Below, one piece after another: positions 1-10,296 of a stretch of DNA of 61,526 bases (its first letter is position 1; every line of letters starts with the position of its first letter). The notes under the pieces were generated by a model. It did not search any database and was not told the origin of the DNA. It was given only the letters and a program-made list of their open reading frames with translations. The DNA comes from Gammaproteobacteria bacterium (GTDB lineage: Bacteria > Pseudomonadota > Gammaproteobacteria > Steroidobacterales > GCA-2729495), in assembly GCA_016874095.1 (NCBI GenBank), contig VGVH01000012.1:1-61526 (forward strand). Direction: 5' to 3'. A program made the position numbers and the translations under genes.

Positions 1-616
1 TTTCTTCGTCAATTGGCGGATCGCCGATGTCGGGGAGTACTACCGGGCGAACAGCGGCGGCAACGAGCTCGCAGCAGGCCAGCGCCTGATCGGCATTCTC
101 AAGGATGGCATACGCGCCGAATTCGCCAAGAGGACGGTTCCGCAGGTGGTGGCGGCGGAACGCCGCGAGTTGCTCGATGCAATGCTCGCTAGCGCGCGAA
201 AGGAAGCAGAGACGCTCGGGATCCAGATCGTCGATGTGCGGGTCAAGCGCATCGAGTTTTCCGATGAGGTGCTCGGTTCCGTGTTCAACCGCATGCGCAA
301 GGAGCGTGAGCGCACCGCTGCCGAGCTGCGCGCACAGGGCGCGGAGTCCGCCGAGCAGATCCGCGCGAACGCCGATCGCGAGCGCACCGTGATCGTTGCC
401 ACGGCTTACCGGGATGCGGAGATACTGAAGGGCCAGGGCGACGCCGTAGCGGCGGAGACCTACTCCAGTGCATACAAGAGGAATCCGGAGTTTTTTGCTT
501 TCTACCGGAGTCTGTCGGCCTATCGGCGTTCGATGGGCCAGAACAACGATCTCGTCGTCCTTGACTCGAAGAGCGAGTTCTTCCGGTACCTCAAAGAGGC
601 CGATGGCGGCCGCTGA
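1..616 (+). CDS. hflC: HflC, C-terminal part (5' end outside window)
   Basis: The frame is open from base 2 and ends in TGA at 614-616, giving 204 visible residues. It shows the C-terminal half of an SPFH/prohibitin-type protein: a short stretch of the band-7 domain, then a long charged helix with repeated Arg/Glu/Ala, and the conserved segment TYSSAYKRNPEFFAFYRSL near the end. In the family HflC pairs with HflK as a membrane-anchored periplasmic complex that modulates the FtsH protease. The following DUF2065 and purA genes match the classic hflX-hflK-hflC-DUF2065-purA order, which supports HflC over other SPFH proteins. The N-terminal anchor lies upstream of the window. Confidence 0.95.
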   Translation, partial: FFVNWRIADVGEYYRANSGGNELAAGQRLIGILKDGIRAEFAKRTVPQVVAAERRELLDAMLASARKEAETLGIQIVDVRVKRIEFSDEVLGSVFNRMRKERERTAAELRAQGAESAEQIRANADRERTVIVATAYRDAEILKGQGDAVAAETYSSAYKRNPEFFAFYRSLSAYRRSMGQNNDLVVLDSKSEFFRYLKEADGGR

Positions 617-645
617 TCGTCAGCCCGGGAGCGCACGTTTCCATC

Positions 646-2179
<1,534 letters not shown>

Positions 2180-2194
2180 CTGGTGGGTTCCTGA

Positions 2195-3112
2195 ATGAAG
2201 CGCCGCAGCGACTTCGGAGTGCAACGCCCAGGCGCAGCGCGGTGGCTGGCGGCCAGACTGAGCATCGCACTGGCGGTGCTGATCGTCACAGGGTGCACGG
2301 CGGGCTTCGTCTATCAACGGCTCGACTCGCTGGCTGCCTGGTATGTCGGTTCGTACGTGACGCTCACCGACGCACAGGAGGAGCGATTCCGCCAGGGAGT
2401 GCGCGGCGTCGTAGCCTGGCATCGCGAGACCCAGCTGCCACGGTACCTGGAGTACCTGCAGCAACTTTCCGCTGCATCCGACACGCCGTTCGACGCCAGC
2501 TGGTTGGCGGGCCGGTACGACCATGCCATGTCGATGCTCGATGACCTGCTCGTATTCGCTGTACCGCCCGTCGTCGAAGCATTCCGCGGGCTCGATGAGC
2601 GGCAGCTGTCCGAGCTGCGTGCGAACCTCGAGGAGGAAAACGAGGAACTCTGGGAGGAGTATGCCGGCGAAAGCGCGGATGAGCGCCGTGAACGACGGCT
2701 GCGCAGTGCGTTGAAGTCGCTGCGTCGATTCGTCGGGCCGCTGTCCGGGGAACAGGAGGCGCTGGTTTCCGCGCGACTCGAAGGGCTTGCTGACGTGTCG
2801 GGACAGTGGATCGAGCGGCGGCGTCATTGGCAGAATAGGTTCCTGGGCCTGATGTCACGGCCGCAACCGGGGCCCGCATTCGCTGCGGCGGTGACGGATC
2901 TGCTGCGCAGGCCCGATCAATTCGACGACGGGGAGTATGCTGGCCGCGTGGCAGACAACCGTGCGATCATCGAAGCGATGCTGGCCGACCTGTCCCGCGA
3001 CTTTACCGATCGGCAGCGAAGACACCTGCAGCGGGAGTTCCACGACATGGCAACCGGGCTGCGCAAGCTGGCTGAGCCAGCGCAGGCATTCGGAGCGGCA
3101 GATGAGCAGTAA
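2195..3112 (+). CDS. DUF6279 family lipoprotein
   Basis: A 305-residue predicted lipoprotein. The N-terminus has several arginines, then a hydrophobic stretch ending in the lipobox LIVTGC (Cys about residue 34), followed by a soluble, strongly helical and charged domain with YVTLTDAQEERFRQGV and HRETQLPRYLEYL. This layout fits the DUF6279 lipoproteins, whose role is unknown. It lies 15 bases after purA on the same strand and is followed 3 bases later by the broken DUF6524 gene. The assignment rests on recalled family features rather than a search. Confidence 0.75.
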   Translation: MKRRSDFGVQRPGAARWLAARLSIALAVLIVTGCTAGFVYQRLDSLAAWYVGSYVTLTDAQEERFRQGVRGVVAWHRETQLPRYLEYLQQLSAASDTPFDASWLAGRYDHAMSMLDDLLVFAVPPVVEAFRGLDERQLSELRANLEEENEELWEEYAGESADERRERRLRSALKSLRRFVGPLSGEQEALVSARLEGLADVSGQWIERRRHWQNRFLGLMSRPQPGPAFAAAVTDLLRRPDQFDDGEYAGRVADNRAIIEAMLADLSRDFTDRQRRHLQREFHDMATGLRKLAEPAQAFGAADEQ

Positions 3113-3115
3113 CGA

Positions 3116-3532
3116 ATGGCCAAACGCGATCAGGGGTTCCTGGTGCGATTCGCCGCCGCATTCGCGCTCGTCGCGCTGACCTACAATCCGACCGAGTAGG
3201 CATTCGTTTCCTGGATTCGGGCTGCGCTGGCCGATCAGGGCATGGGAGCGCTGCATGCGCTGGCAACGGTCGTCCTGATAATCGGATGGACGATTTTCCT
3301 GCGAACAACATGGGCCGCTCTCGGGATCAACAGCGTCTTGCCGGATACGGCGTTTTTAGGTGCGGTGATCTGGGTGCTGATCGACTTCGACTTGTTGCGG
3401 CTCGAGTCAGCTTCGGCTGTGGTGTGGGTCGTGCTGGTGTGCGTGGCGCTGCTGCTCGCGGTCGGCATGTCCTGCGGGCACTTGCAGCGTCGTGCCAGCG
3501 GGCAAGTGGAGGTCGACCAGGTCGGCGTGTGA
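3116..3532 (+). pseudogene. DUF6524 family membrane protein, interrupted by in-frame TAG
   Basis: The frame opens with ATG at 3116 and encodes MAKRDQGFLVRFAAAFALV followed by ALTYNPTE. A TAG at 3197-3199 then interrupts it, and the same frame continues without further stops to TGA at 3530-3532. The second part carries three hydrophobic segments, as expected for the small four-helix DUF6524 membrane family, in which the conserved TYNPT is followed by an aromatic residue. The stop falls exactly at that position, so a TGG-to-TAG or TAC/TAT-to-TAG change is the simplest explanation. It may be a true nonsense mutation, suppressed, or an assembly error. Re-initiation at the ATG at 3242 would give a 96-residue protein lacking the first helix. 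Confidence 0.72.
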
Positions 3533-3541
3533 GGTCGTTGC

Positions 3542-3626
3542 TGGTGCCCAGGAGAGGACTCGAACCTCCACGGATCGCTCCACTGGTACCTGAAACCAGC
3601 GCGTCTACCAATTCCGCCACCTGGGC
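3542..3626 (-). tRNA. tRNA-Leu(CAG)
   Basis: Read on the minus strand, this is an 85-nt class II tRNA. The acceptor stem GCCCAGG pairs with CCTGGGC, and the D-arm is GGCGGAATTGGTAGACGC. The anticodon loop is TTCAGGT (anticodon CAG at 3590-3592), followed by a long variable arm and the T-arm GGTTCGAGTCC. The CCA end is encoded (3542-3544). D-arm and variable arm are typical of bacterial tRNA-Leu. It is transcribed divergently from rnr. Confidence 0.97.
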
Positions 3627-3647
3627 AGGGGCCTTCGGAGTGGCGCG

Positions 3648-3676
3648 AATTTAAAGGCAGCCTGTATGCTTGTCAA
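3648..3676 (-). promoter_or_regulatory. Sigma-70 promoter of tRNA-Leu
   Basis: On the minus strand a perfect -35 hexamer TTGACA (3671-3676) is followed by a 17-base spacer and the -10 hexamer TAAATT (3648-3653). A GC-rich discriminator follows, then the tRNA 5' end about 21 bases downstream. GC-rich discriminators are typical of stringently controlled stable-RNA promoters. This is one of the clearest promoters in the window. Confidence 0.8.
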
Positions 3677-3705
3677 CGAAATGACACGCTGCGCATCAAG
3701 CTTCC

Positions 3706-5943
3706 TTGCGTAAGTCGCGACAGCTGCCCACGCGGCCGGCGCGCCGGGCTGCGTCTGCCAGTCAATACCGTCATCCGGTGCCCGATGCCAGCGGCGTTCT
3801 TGCCTTGCTTGCTGCTCGCGCGGACGCGGTGTCGTTCGAGTCCCTTTGCGAGGAATTGAAACTCAGCCGCGAAAGCCAGCGCGCCGCGCTGCGTGCGCGG
3901 CTTCAGCAGCTTGTCACGGCAGGAGCGGTCACCAGGTCGCACGACGGCAGCTATCGGCCGGCTGCTGCAGCGGCGACGGTGACGGGCACGATCGCCGCAC
4001 ATCGGGATGGATTCGGTTTTCTCCTGCCGGAGGACGGTTCCGCTGATCTGTATCTCGCGGCCGCGGAAATGCGTCAGCTGCTCGATGGCGACAAGGTCCG
4101 CGTCCGGGAATCCGGTCGGGGACCGCGTGGCCAACGCGCGGGCGCGCTCGTTGAGATACTGCAACGGGGCCGGGAAACCATCGTTGGCAGGTATATCCGT
4201 GAGCGGGATCGCGGAGTCGTCGTGGACAACGGTCGTGGCGGACGACACTTTTCCGTCGAGGATGCCGAGAGCCAGCGCGCGACGCCGGGGGATCTCGTGA
4301 AGCTCGAGATCACGCGTTATCCGAGCGATTCCCGCGCGGCAGCCGGGCGTATCGTCAGCGTGATCGGGGACCCGGCGCGGCGACCGTCTGCCGTTACGGA
4401 TGCGGCGATCGAGATGTATGCCCTGCCCGACAGGTTTCCGCCGGCTGCAGTAAAGGCAGCCGCGGCACTCGGTGACGTTATCCGTGACGCCGACCGCGAG
4501 GCTCGCATCGACCTGCGTGCAATGGCGTTGGTCACGATCGATGGCGCGGATGCCCGCGATTTCGACGACGCGGTTTACGCCGAGCGGGACGGCAGGGGCT
4601 GGCGCCTCGTCGTGGCGATCGCCGACGTTTCGCATTACGTCAGGCCGGGCGACGCGCTCGACGGCGAAGCCCGCCGGCGCGGCACGTCGGTGTATTTCCC
4701 GGACCGGGTCCTGCCGATGCTGCCGGAAGCGCTGTCGAACGGCCTGTGCTCGCTGAACCCCGCGGTCGAGCGGTTGTGCATGGTCTGCGACATGCGGATC
4801 GACGAGCACGGCGATGTAACGTCTTCGCGCTTCTACCGTGCGCTGATGCAGTCGCGACAGCGACTGATTTACGAGGACGTCCAGGCCGCGCACGATGGCG
4901 ATCGGATGGCGGGCCGCGCCGTTGCTGCGGTCGGGTCAGAGCTGGAGCGGCTCTATGGCCTTTACCGTGCACTTGCCGCGGCGCGCACCCGCCGCGGGGC
5001 GCTGGATCTCGACCTCCCGGAGTCGAAGATCGAGCTGGGCAGCGACGGCCACGTAGCCCGCATCGGACTGCGCCAGCGGACAGATGCACATCGCCTGATC
5101 GAGGAGTGCATGATCGCCGCTAACGTGCAGGCGGCGCATTACCTGCGCCGGCACCATCTGCCAGCCCTGTTCAGGGTTCACGCCGGACCCGCTGAAGAGA
5201 AGTTCGAAGCATTGCGGCTCATGCTGCAGTCGCTCGGCGTGCGCATCGCGGATGCTGCGCGTTCCCGCACACGCGAATTCAATGCCGCACTGGAGTCGTT
5301 GCGGCAACGTCCCGACTACCCCGTGCTTGCCACGGCGGTGCTGCGCTCGATGGCACAGGCTGTGTACCAGCCGGAAAATATCGGGCACTTTGGTCTCGCT
5401 CTGTCCTGCTACGCCCACTTCACTTCGCCCATCCGCCGTTACCCGGATCTGCTCGTTCATCGTGGCATCGGGCACATACTCGATCGCCGTCGGCCGGCTG
5501 CATTCGACTACACGGTGCCGGCGATGGGGGACCTCGGGCTCAGCACTTCCGCCCAGGAGCGGCGTGCGGATGAAGCGACCAGGATGGCCGCTGCACGGTA
5601 CAAGTCCCTTTACGCAGCCGAACACATCGGCGAGGAATTCGATGGCGTGATCAGCGGCGTAACCGGTTTCGGGCTTTTCGTCACGCTGATCGACCTCGGG
5701 ATCGATGGGCTCCTGCATGTTTCGGCGCTCGGCCGCGACTACTACACGCTGCAGCCGGGTGGCATCCGGCTTTCCGGCTCGCGGACGAAGCACAGCCTCG
5801 GACTGGGCGACACGCTGCGCGTGCGGATTGCCCGCGTCGGCGTCGACGACGGGCGCGTCGATCTCGGGCTCGCGCAGACCAGTGCTCCGCGCCGGCACGC
5901 GCCTCACTCAGGCAGGCGCCAGCGGCCGCGGGCGAAACCATGA
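3706..5943 (+). CDS. rnr: Ribonuclease R
   Basis: A 745-residue 3'-5' exoribonuclease of the RNase II/R family that degrades structured RNA and acts in rRNA and tmRNA-linked quality control. Visible parts in order: an N-terminal winged-helix region, a cold-shock domain (VTGTIAAHRDGFGFLLPEDG), a second OB-fold, the catalytic RNB core with DARDFDDAVYAE and SNGLCSLNP, the HFGLALSCYAHFTSPIRRYPDL segment, and a C-terminal S1 domain ending in a short basic tail. The tail is much shorter than in E. coli. A TGA at 3682 limits the N-terminus, so the TTG at 3706 is the only plausible upstream start. The stop overlaps rlmB by 4 bases. Confidence 0.95.
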   Translation: MRKSRQLPTRPARRAASASQYRHPVPDASGVLALLAARADAVSFESLCEELKLSRESQRAALRARLQQLVTAGAVTRSHDGSYRPAAAAATVTGTIAAHRDGFGFLLPEDGSADLYLAAAEMRQLLDGDKVRVRESGRGPRGQRAGALVEILQRGRETIVGRYIRERDRGVVVDNGRGGRHFSVEDAESQRATPGDLVKLEITRYPSDSRAAAGRIVSVIGDPARRPSAVTDAAIEMYALPDRFPPAAVKAAAALGDVIRDADREARIDLRAMALVTIDGADARDFDDAVYAERDGRGWRLVVAIADVSHYVRPGDALDGEARRRGTSVYFPDRVLPMLPEALSNGLCSLNPAVERLCMVCDMRIDEHGDVTSSRFYRALMQSRQRLIYEDVQAAHDGDRMAGRAVAAVGSELERLYGLYRALAAARTRRGALDLDLPESKIELGSDGHVARIGLRQRTDAHRLIEECMIAANVQAAHYLRRHHLPALFRVHAGPAEEKFEALRLMLQSLGVRIADAARSRTREFNAALESLRQRPDYPVLATAVLRSMAQAVYQPENIGHFGLALSCYAHFTSPIRRYPDLLVHRGIGHILDRRRPAAFDYTVPAMGDLGLSTSAQERRADEATRMAAARYKSLYAAEHIGEEFDGVISGVTGFGLFVTLIDLGIDGLLHVSALGRDYYTLQPGGIRLSGSRTKHSLGLGDTLRVRIARVGVDDGRVDLGLAQTSAPRRHAPHSGRRQRPRAKP

Positions 5944-6695
5944 GCGAGTCGCGCATCACCTTTGGCATCCAGGCCGTGCGCAAGGCATTGCAGCGCGGGC
6001 GCGTAACCCGGCTCTTTATCGCTGAGGACATCGGGCTGCGTCGGCTGGGACGCGTGGCGGAGGAGATCGCGCGCGCAGGGGTGCCTTGGAAGCACGTGGC
6101 CGATGCGGAACTGCAGCGACTGACCGGCACCGACAAGCATCAGGGCGTCGCGGCCGAAGTGCGCGGCGGCACTAGCCTCGACGAGCACGATGCTGCCGCT
6201 TTCCTGACGGCGTTGCCTGCGCCTCTCGTGCTCGCATTGGATGGAATCCAGGATCCGCGCAACTTCGGTTCGCTGCTGCGGACGGCCGATGCGGCCGGTG
6301 TCGACCTCGTCGTCACGGCGCGCAGTCGCAACGTCGGGGTGACGCCGGTAGTGAGCAAGGTGGCTTCCGGTGCCGCAGAATCGCAGGCGCTGGCCGAAGT
6401 CGCAAACCTGGCGCGGTTTCTCGACCGCATGCGCGAGATCGGCATCCAGACAATCGGTACTGACGAGCGCGCGAGTGAGTCGCTGTACGAAGTGGACCTC
6501 ACGGGACCGGTTGCGCTGGTCATGGGCGCCGAAGGCGAGGGGCTCCGCCGGCTGACGGCAGAGCGCTGCGACAGGTTGGTCCAGCTGCCGATGCAGGGTG
6601 TGGTGGAGAGCCTGAACGTGGCCGTTGCGGCGGGCGTGTGCCTGTTCGAGTGCCTGCGGCAGCGCCGCCTTGCACGCCCCCCAGGGGTCGGGTAG
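5940..6695 (+). CDS. rlmB: 23S rRNA (guanosine-2'-O-)-methyltransferase RlmB
   Basis: A SPOUT-class methyltransferase of 251 residues, expected to methylate G2251 of 23S rRNA. The N-terminal substrate-binding domain begins ITFGIQAVRKAL. The three SPOUT motifs are present: NFGSLLRTADAAGVD (about 101-115), VMGAEGEGLRRLT (about 194-206) and LPMQGVVESLNVAVAAGV (about 217-234), which form the trefoil knot that binds S-adenosylmethionine. The start codon overlaps the rnr stop (ATGA), so translation is probably coupled. The rnr-rlmB pair is standard in gammaproteobacteria. Confidence 0.94.
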   Translation: MSESRITFGIQAVRKALQRGRVTRLFIAEDIGLRRLGRVAEEIARAGVPWKHVADAELQRLTGTDKHQGVAAEVRGGTSLDEHDAAAFLTALPAPLVLALDGIQDPRNFGSLLRTADAAGVDLVVTARSRNVGVTPVVSKVASGAAESQALAEVANLARFLDRMREIGIQTIGTDERASESLYEVDLTGPVALVMGAEGEGLRRLTAERCDRLVQLPMQGVVESLNVAVAAGVCLFECLRQRRLARPPGVG

Positions 6696-6751
6696 GATTC
6701 GCCGCCTTGCGGGCCGGCCAGCCGTCGCAGCGGCCATCCCGATCACTCCTT

Positions 6752-6773
6752 GCCACACCGCCCAGCGGGTGGC
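6752..6773 (+). promoter_or_regulatory. Candidate hairpin in the rpsF leader (possible S6:S18 autoregulatory element)
   Basis: Just upstream of rpsF the RNA can fold as GCCAC / bulged A / CCG / loop CCCAG / CGG / GTGGC. Leaders of rpsF operons in many bacteria carry a structured motif bound by the S6:S18 complex, with a CCG element. Resemblance to that motif is by eye; only the hairpin itself is directly visible. Confidence 0.35.
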
Positions 6774-6794
6774 TTCAACCCGAAAGGAGCTTCC

Positions 6795-7199
6795 ATGCGG
6801 CACTACGAGATTGTGTTTCTCGTTCACCCGGACCAGAGCGAGCAGGTTCCGGCAATGATCGAGCGCTACAAGGGCATCGTCACAGGCGGTACCGGCACGG
6901 TACACCGCCTGGAGGACTGGGGTCGTCGCCAGCTGGCACACACGATCTCCAAGGTCCACAAAGCGCATTATGTCCTCATGAATGTCGAGTGCGGCAAAGC
7001 GACCCTCGACGAACTCACCGATGCCTTCCGCTTCAGCGACGCAGTGCTACGCCACCTGGTCATCAGCCGGGATGAAGCGGTAACAGCACCATCCTTCCTG
7101 GCCAAGTCAGATGACGACGATGCGCGCGATGGCGGCAGCCGCCCGCCGCGCGACGCTGCCCGTAGCGACGACGACGGGTCGGTGGAGCTAGCCGACTGA
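6795..7199 (+). CDS. rpsF: 30S ribosomal protein S6
   Basis: A 134-residue S6 protein, which binds the central domain of 16S rRNA together with S18. It starts [19 protein letters not shown], the standard N-terminus, at an ATG with the strong Shine-Dalgarno AAAGGAG five bases upstream. The RRM-like core holds [10 protein letters not shown] and HKAHYVLMN. The C-terminus is an acidic Asp/Arg-rich tail of about 30 residues, a variable extension in this family. It is first in the rpsF-rpsR-DUF2232-rplI group. Confidence 0.97.
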   Translation: MRHYEIVFLVHPDQSEQVPAMIERYKGIVTGGTGTVHRLEDWGRRQLAHTISKVHKAHYVLMNVECGKATLDELTDAFRFSDAVLRHLVISRDEAVTAPSFLAKSDDDDARDGGSRPPRDAARSDDDGSVELAD

Positions 7200-7246
7200 C
7201 CGGCCTGCCGTATCACCGCCAGTCAACAGTCATCCGGAGAATTTCG

Positions 7247-7471
7247 ATGAGCAGGTTTTTTCGCCGCCGCAAGTACTGCAAATTTTCGGCCGAGGGCGTC
7301 AAGGAGATCGACTACAAGGATCTCGAGACGCTGCGCCAGTACGTTACCGAGACGGGCAAGATCGTCCCGAGCCGGATCACCGGTACCAACGCGAACTATC
7401 AGCGACAGTTGTCGACTGCGGTCAAGCGTGCCCGCTATCTCGCGCTGCTGCCCTATACTGACAAGCACTGA
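7247..7471 (+). CDS. rpsR: 30S ribosomal protein S18
   Basis: A 74-residue basic protein with the family signature [13 protein letters not shown] near the N-terminus and [17 protein letters not shown] in the middle, ending in [13 protein letters not shown]. It binds the S6 heterodimer site of the 30S platform. Length and sequence are typical. It lies 47 bases after rpsF, preceded by CCGGAGA. Confidence 0.97.
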   Translation: MSRFFRRRKYCKFSAEGVKEIDYKDLETLRQYVTETGKIVPSRITGTNANYQRQLSTAVKRARYLALLPYTDKH

Positions 7472-7507
7472 GTTGTCCGCCGGCCGCGTCCGGCCGGTAC
7501 GAAGGAC

Positions 7508-8374
7508 ATGACGGCTCTGGCACGATGGCTGGGTGAGCACCGGGCGGCGCGGATAGCAGCGACGGTTGCGCTGTTCCCGTTGCCGTTTATCGCGATTGCC
7601 AGCGCAGCCATCGTCGCTTTCACGACGATCGGGAAAGGCTGGCGGGAAGCTGGCCAGGACATCCTGTTCGGTGGCGCGGCGCTGGCGGCGCTGGCGGTGA
7701 TCGCCGGGATCGGCTGGCTGCAATTGCTGGGCGTCGCCGCCCTCAGCTGGTCCGTGGCCATGCTCGCCGCGCATCTATACCGGCGGTGGTCACTGGATCT
7801 GGCACTGCAGGTGCTGGTGCTGGTGGGAGTGGCGGGAGCCATGGCGTTGCAGCTGGTACAGCCGGACTCTGCAGTCTATTGGCGCGACGTACTGGGCAGC
7901 ATTCGCGAAACCGCGATCACCTCGGGTATCGAGATGCCAGCGGAGGTCGTCGCTCAGGCGGCTGAAGTCATGACCGGCGTGATGGGAGCGTTTTTTCTGG
8001 GCGCTGCCGTGATGGCGCTGTGTCTGGGAGCATGGCTCGCGGGCGGCGGGTTTTCGGCGCGATTCCGCGAGCTGCGGATGGGTCGCATCATCGGGGCGCT
8101 GGCCGCCGGGTTGCTGGTTCTTGCATCGGTGGGTAACGCTGATTTCGCCGACGATCTTTTGATCGTCATATTGGTCGGTTTCATTCTGCAGGGCCTCGCA
8201 GTCCTGCATTGGCAGGCAGTGCGGCGCGCCTGGCCTCCCTACTGGGCGGTAGCGGTCTACCTGCCGCTGGTGCTGGTACCGGCCGTCGGAGTACTGGAGT
8301 GCGGGCTTCTGGCCATTGTCGGGCTGCTGGACAACGCTGTCAGCCTGCGCCGGCCAGAGCCGGGCATGGTATAA
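7508..8374 (+). CDS. DUF2232 family integral membrane protein
   Basis: A 288-residue polytopic membrane protein with roughly seven to eight hydrophobic segments, such as GAALAALAVIAGIGWLQLL and FFLGAAVMALCLGAWLAGG. Its place between rpsR and rplI is that of the YybS-like DUF2232 family in many proteobacteria. The family's function is not established; some members resemble the substrate-binding components of ECF-type transporters. No catalytic motif is visible. It starts about 36 bases after rpsR and ends about 53 before rplI. Confidence 0.72.
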   Translation: MTALARWLGEHRAARIAATVALFPLPFIAIASAAIVAFTTIGKGWREAGQDILFGGAALAALAVIAGIGWLQLLGVAALSWSVAMLAAHLYRRWSLDLALQVLVLVGVAGAMALQLVQPDSAVYWRDVLGSIRETAITSGIEMPAEVVAQAAEVMTGVMGAFFLGAAVMALCLGAWLAGGGFSARFRELRMGRIIGALAAGLLVLASVGNADFADDLLIVILVGFILQGLAVLHWQAVRRAWPPYWAVAVYLPLVLVPAVGVLECGLLAIVGLLDNAVSLRRPEPGMV

Positions 8375-8427
8375 AGACCGGCCCCGCTGCGCCGAGCACT
8401 ATCGGGTTCAACAGAAGAGACTAAGTC

Positions 8428-8889
8428 ATGGAAATCATTCTCCTGGAAAAGATTGCCAACCTCGGCAAGATCGGTGACCGCGTAAAGGTAAAGCCCGGCT
8501 ACGCCAGAAACTTCCTGCTTCCGCAGGGCAAGGCCTCGTCGGCGACTCGCGCGAACATTGCGGCATTCGAGGCCCAGCGCGCCGAACTCGAGCGCAAGTC
8601 CGCAGCAGAACTCGCGGCGGCCCAGGCTCGTGCGGCCGGGATCGCGGCGATCTCGCTGCGAATCTCCGCGAAAGCCGGCAGCGAAGGCAAGATCTTCGGC
8701 TCGCTCGGCACCGCCGACATCGCCGACGCCTGTAAGGCAGCCGGTGTCCCGGTCGAGCGCAGTGAAGTGCGTCTGCCCGCGGGCCCCATCCGCACCCTGG
8801 GCGAGCACCATGTCGACCTGCACCTGCATACGGACGTCAATGTGACGATCCGTCTCGAAGTCGTGCCGGAGGAGACCGGCGCCGCGTAA
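8428..8889 (+). CDS. rplI: 50S ribosomal protein L9
   Basis: A 153-residue two-domain L9. The N-terminal 23S rRNA-binding domain begins [17 protein letters not shown] and contains [16 protein letters not shown] long Ala/Glu-rich connecting helix follows (about 45-75), then the C-terminal domain with [15 protein letters not shown]. Length is normal (about 150). It closes the rpsF-rpsR-DUF2232-rplI cluster, 18 bases before dnaB. Confidence 0.97.
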   Translation: MEIILLEKIANLGKIGDRVKVKPGYARNFLLPQGKASSATRANIAAFEAQRAELERKSAAELAAAQARAAGIAAISLRISAKAGSEGKIFGSLGTADIADACKAAGVPVERSEVRLPAGPIRTLGEHHVDLHLHTDVNVTIRLEVVPEETGAA

Positions 8890-8907
8890 CGGTCGCTTCG
8901 GCCTCAT

Positions 8908-10296
8908 ATGGCAAGCGCATTACCGGCGGCAGACGCTTCCCGCGGCAGCATAGACCGGCTGACGCTGCCTCCCAGTTCGGTCCAGGCCGAGCAGGCCCTG
9001 CTCGGCGGACTCATGCTCGACAACAGCGCATGGGACAAGATTGCCGGTCTCGTTGCAGAAAACGATTTTTACCGTGCTGATCACCGGCTGATATTCGGCG
9101 CCATTCGCGAACTGTCGGAGCGCCGGCAGCCTTTTGATGCGATCACGCTGTCGGAGTATCTCGAAAGCCGCAAGGAAGCAGAAGACGCTGGTGGGCTCGC
9201 ATACCTGGGCACGCTGGTCGGCGCGACACCGAGCGCGGCGAATGTGGCGGATTACGCGCGGATCATTCGTGACCGCTCACTGCTGCGCCAGCTCATCGAA
9301 GTGGGCAACGGCATCGTCGGCAGTGCCTTCCACACCGAGGGGCGTACGGCATCAGAACTGGTCAGTGAGGCGGAGAGGCAGATTCTCGCCGTCGCCCAGC
9401 GCGGCCAGCGCCAGGGGACCGGATTTGTGCACCTGAAGGACGTGCTCGGGCCGACGATCGATCGCCTCGATGCCCTGCACCAGTCGGGCGGCAGCATTAC
9501 CGGCGTATCGACCGGCTTCAACCGCTTCGATGACTACACCGCGGGTCTTCAGCGCGGCGACCTGATCATCATCGCCGGCCGGCCGTCGATGGGAAAGACA
9601 TCGCTTGCCATCAATATCGCGGAAAACGCCGCGTTGGGCGCGCGTCTGCCGGTCGCTGTTTTCAGCATGGAAATGTCGGTCGACCAGCTGGCTTTTCGCA
9701 TGATTTCTTCGCTGGGGCGAGTCGATCAGGCTCACCTGCGCAATGGCCGTTTCGCCGAGGAAGACTGGCCGAGAATTCACGGTGCCGTACGCCAGATGGC
9801 CGAGGCGAAGATTTTCATCGATGACACGCCGGCACTCACGCCGAGCGAGGTACGGTCCAGGGCGCGGCGGCTGCAGCGGGAACATGGGCTGGATCTGATC
9901 GTGGTCGACTATCTGCAGCTGATGCAGGTGGCGGGCACGGCAGAGAACCGGGCCACCGAAATCTCAGAGATTTCCCGGTCTCTCAAGGCGCTCGCCCGCG
10001 AGCTCAAGGTGCCGTTGATCGCGTTGTCTCAGCTGAACCGCAGCGTCGAGCAGCGCCAGGACAAGAAGCCGGTGATGTCGGACTTGCGCGAGTCGGGCGC
10101 CATCGAGCAGGACGCAGACCTGATCGTGTTCATCTACCGCGACGAAGTCTATAACGCAAATACGCCTCGCAAGGGAATCGCGGACATCACCATAGCCAAG
10201 CAGCGCAACGGGCCGACCGGCGAGTTCCCGCTGACGTTCCTCGGGAAGTACACGCGCTTTGAAAACCACGCGCCCGAGATCGAGGTGTTTTCGTGA
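8908..10296 (+). CDS. dnaB: Replicative DNA helicase DnaB
   Basis: A 462-residue hexameric 5'-3' helicase that unwinds DNA at the replication fork. The N-terminal domain (about 20-120) holds LPPSSVQAEQALLGGLMLD. The RecA-like C-terminal domain carries Walker A GRPSMGKTSLAINIAENAA (about 226-244), the Walker B region LDLIVVDYLQLM and the arginine-finger region. No intein is present, although DnaB is a frequent intein host. It overlaps alr by 4 bases, so the two are probably translationally coupled. Confidence 0.97.
   Translation: MASALPAADASRGSIDRLTLPPSSVQAEQALLGGLMLDNSAWDKIAGLVAENDFYRADHRLIFGAIRELSERRQPFDAITLSEYLESRKEAEDAGGLAYLGTLVGATPSAANVADYARIIRDRSLLRQLIEVGNGIVGSAFHTEGRTASELVSEAERQILAVAQRGQRQGTGFVHLKDVLGPTIDRLDALHQSGGSITGVSTGFNRFDDYTAGLQRGDLIIIAGRPSMGKTSLAINIAENAALGARLPVAVFSMEMSVDQLAFRMISSLGRVDQAHLRNGRFAEEDWPRIHGAVRQMAEAKIFIDDTPALTPSEVRSRARRLQREHGLDLIVVDYLQLMQVAGTAENRATEISEISRSLKALARELKVPLIALSQLNRSVEQRQDKKPVMSDLRESGAIEQDADLIVFIYRDEVYNANTPRKGIADITIAKQRNGPTGEFPLTFLGKYTRFENHAPEIEVFS

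Noticed and set aside
3197-3199. TAG in the DUF6524 gene as a recoded amino acid (for example pyrrolysine)
   Set aside because: No supporting machinery or stem-loop is visible; TAG is used as a normal stop elsewhere in the window (for example sppA, mlaB, orn). A point mutation is simpler.
8908-10296. Intein in dnaB
   Set aside because: The Walker region is uninterrupted and total length is normal for DnaB.
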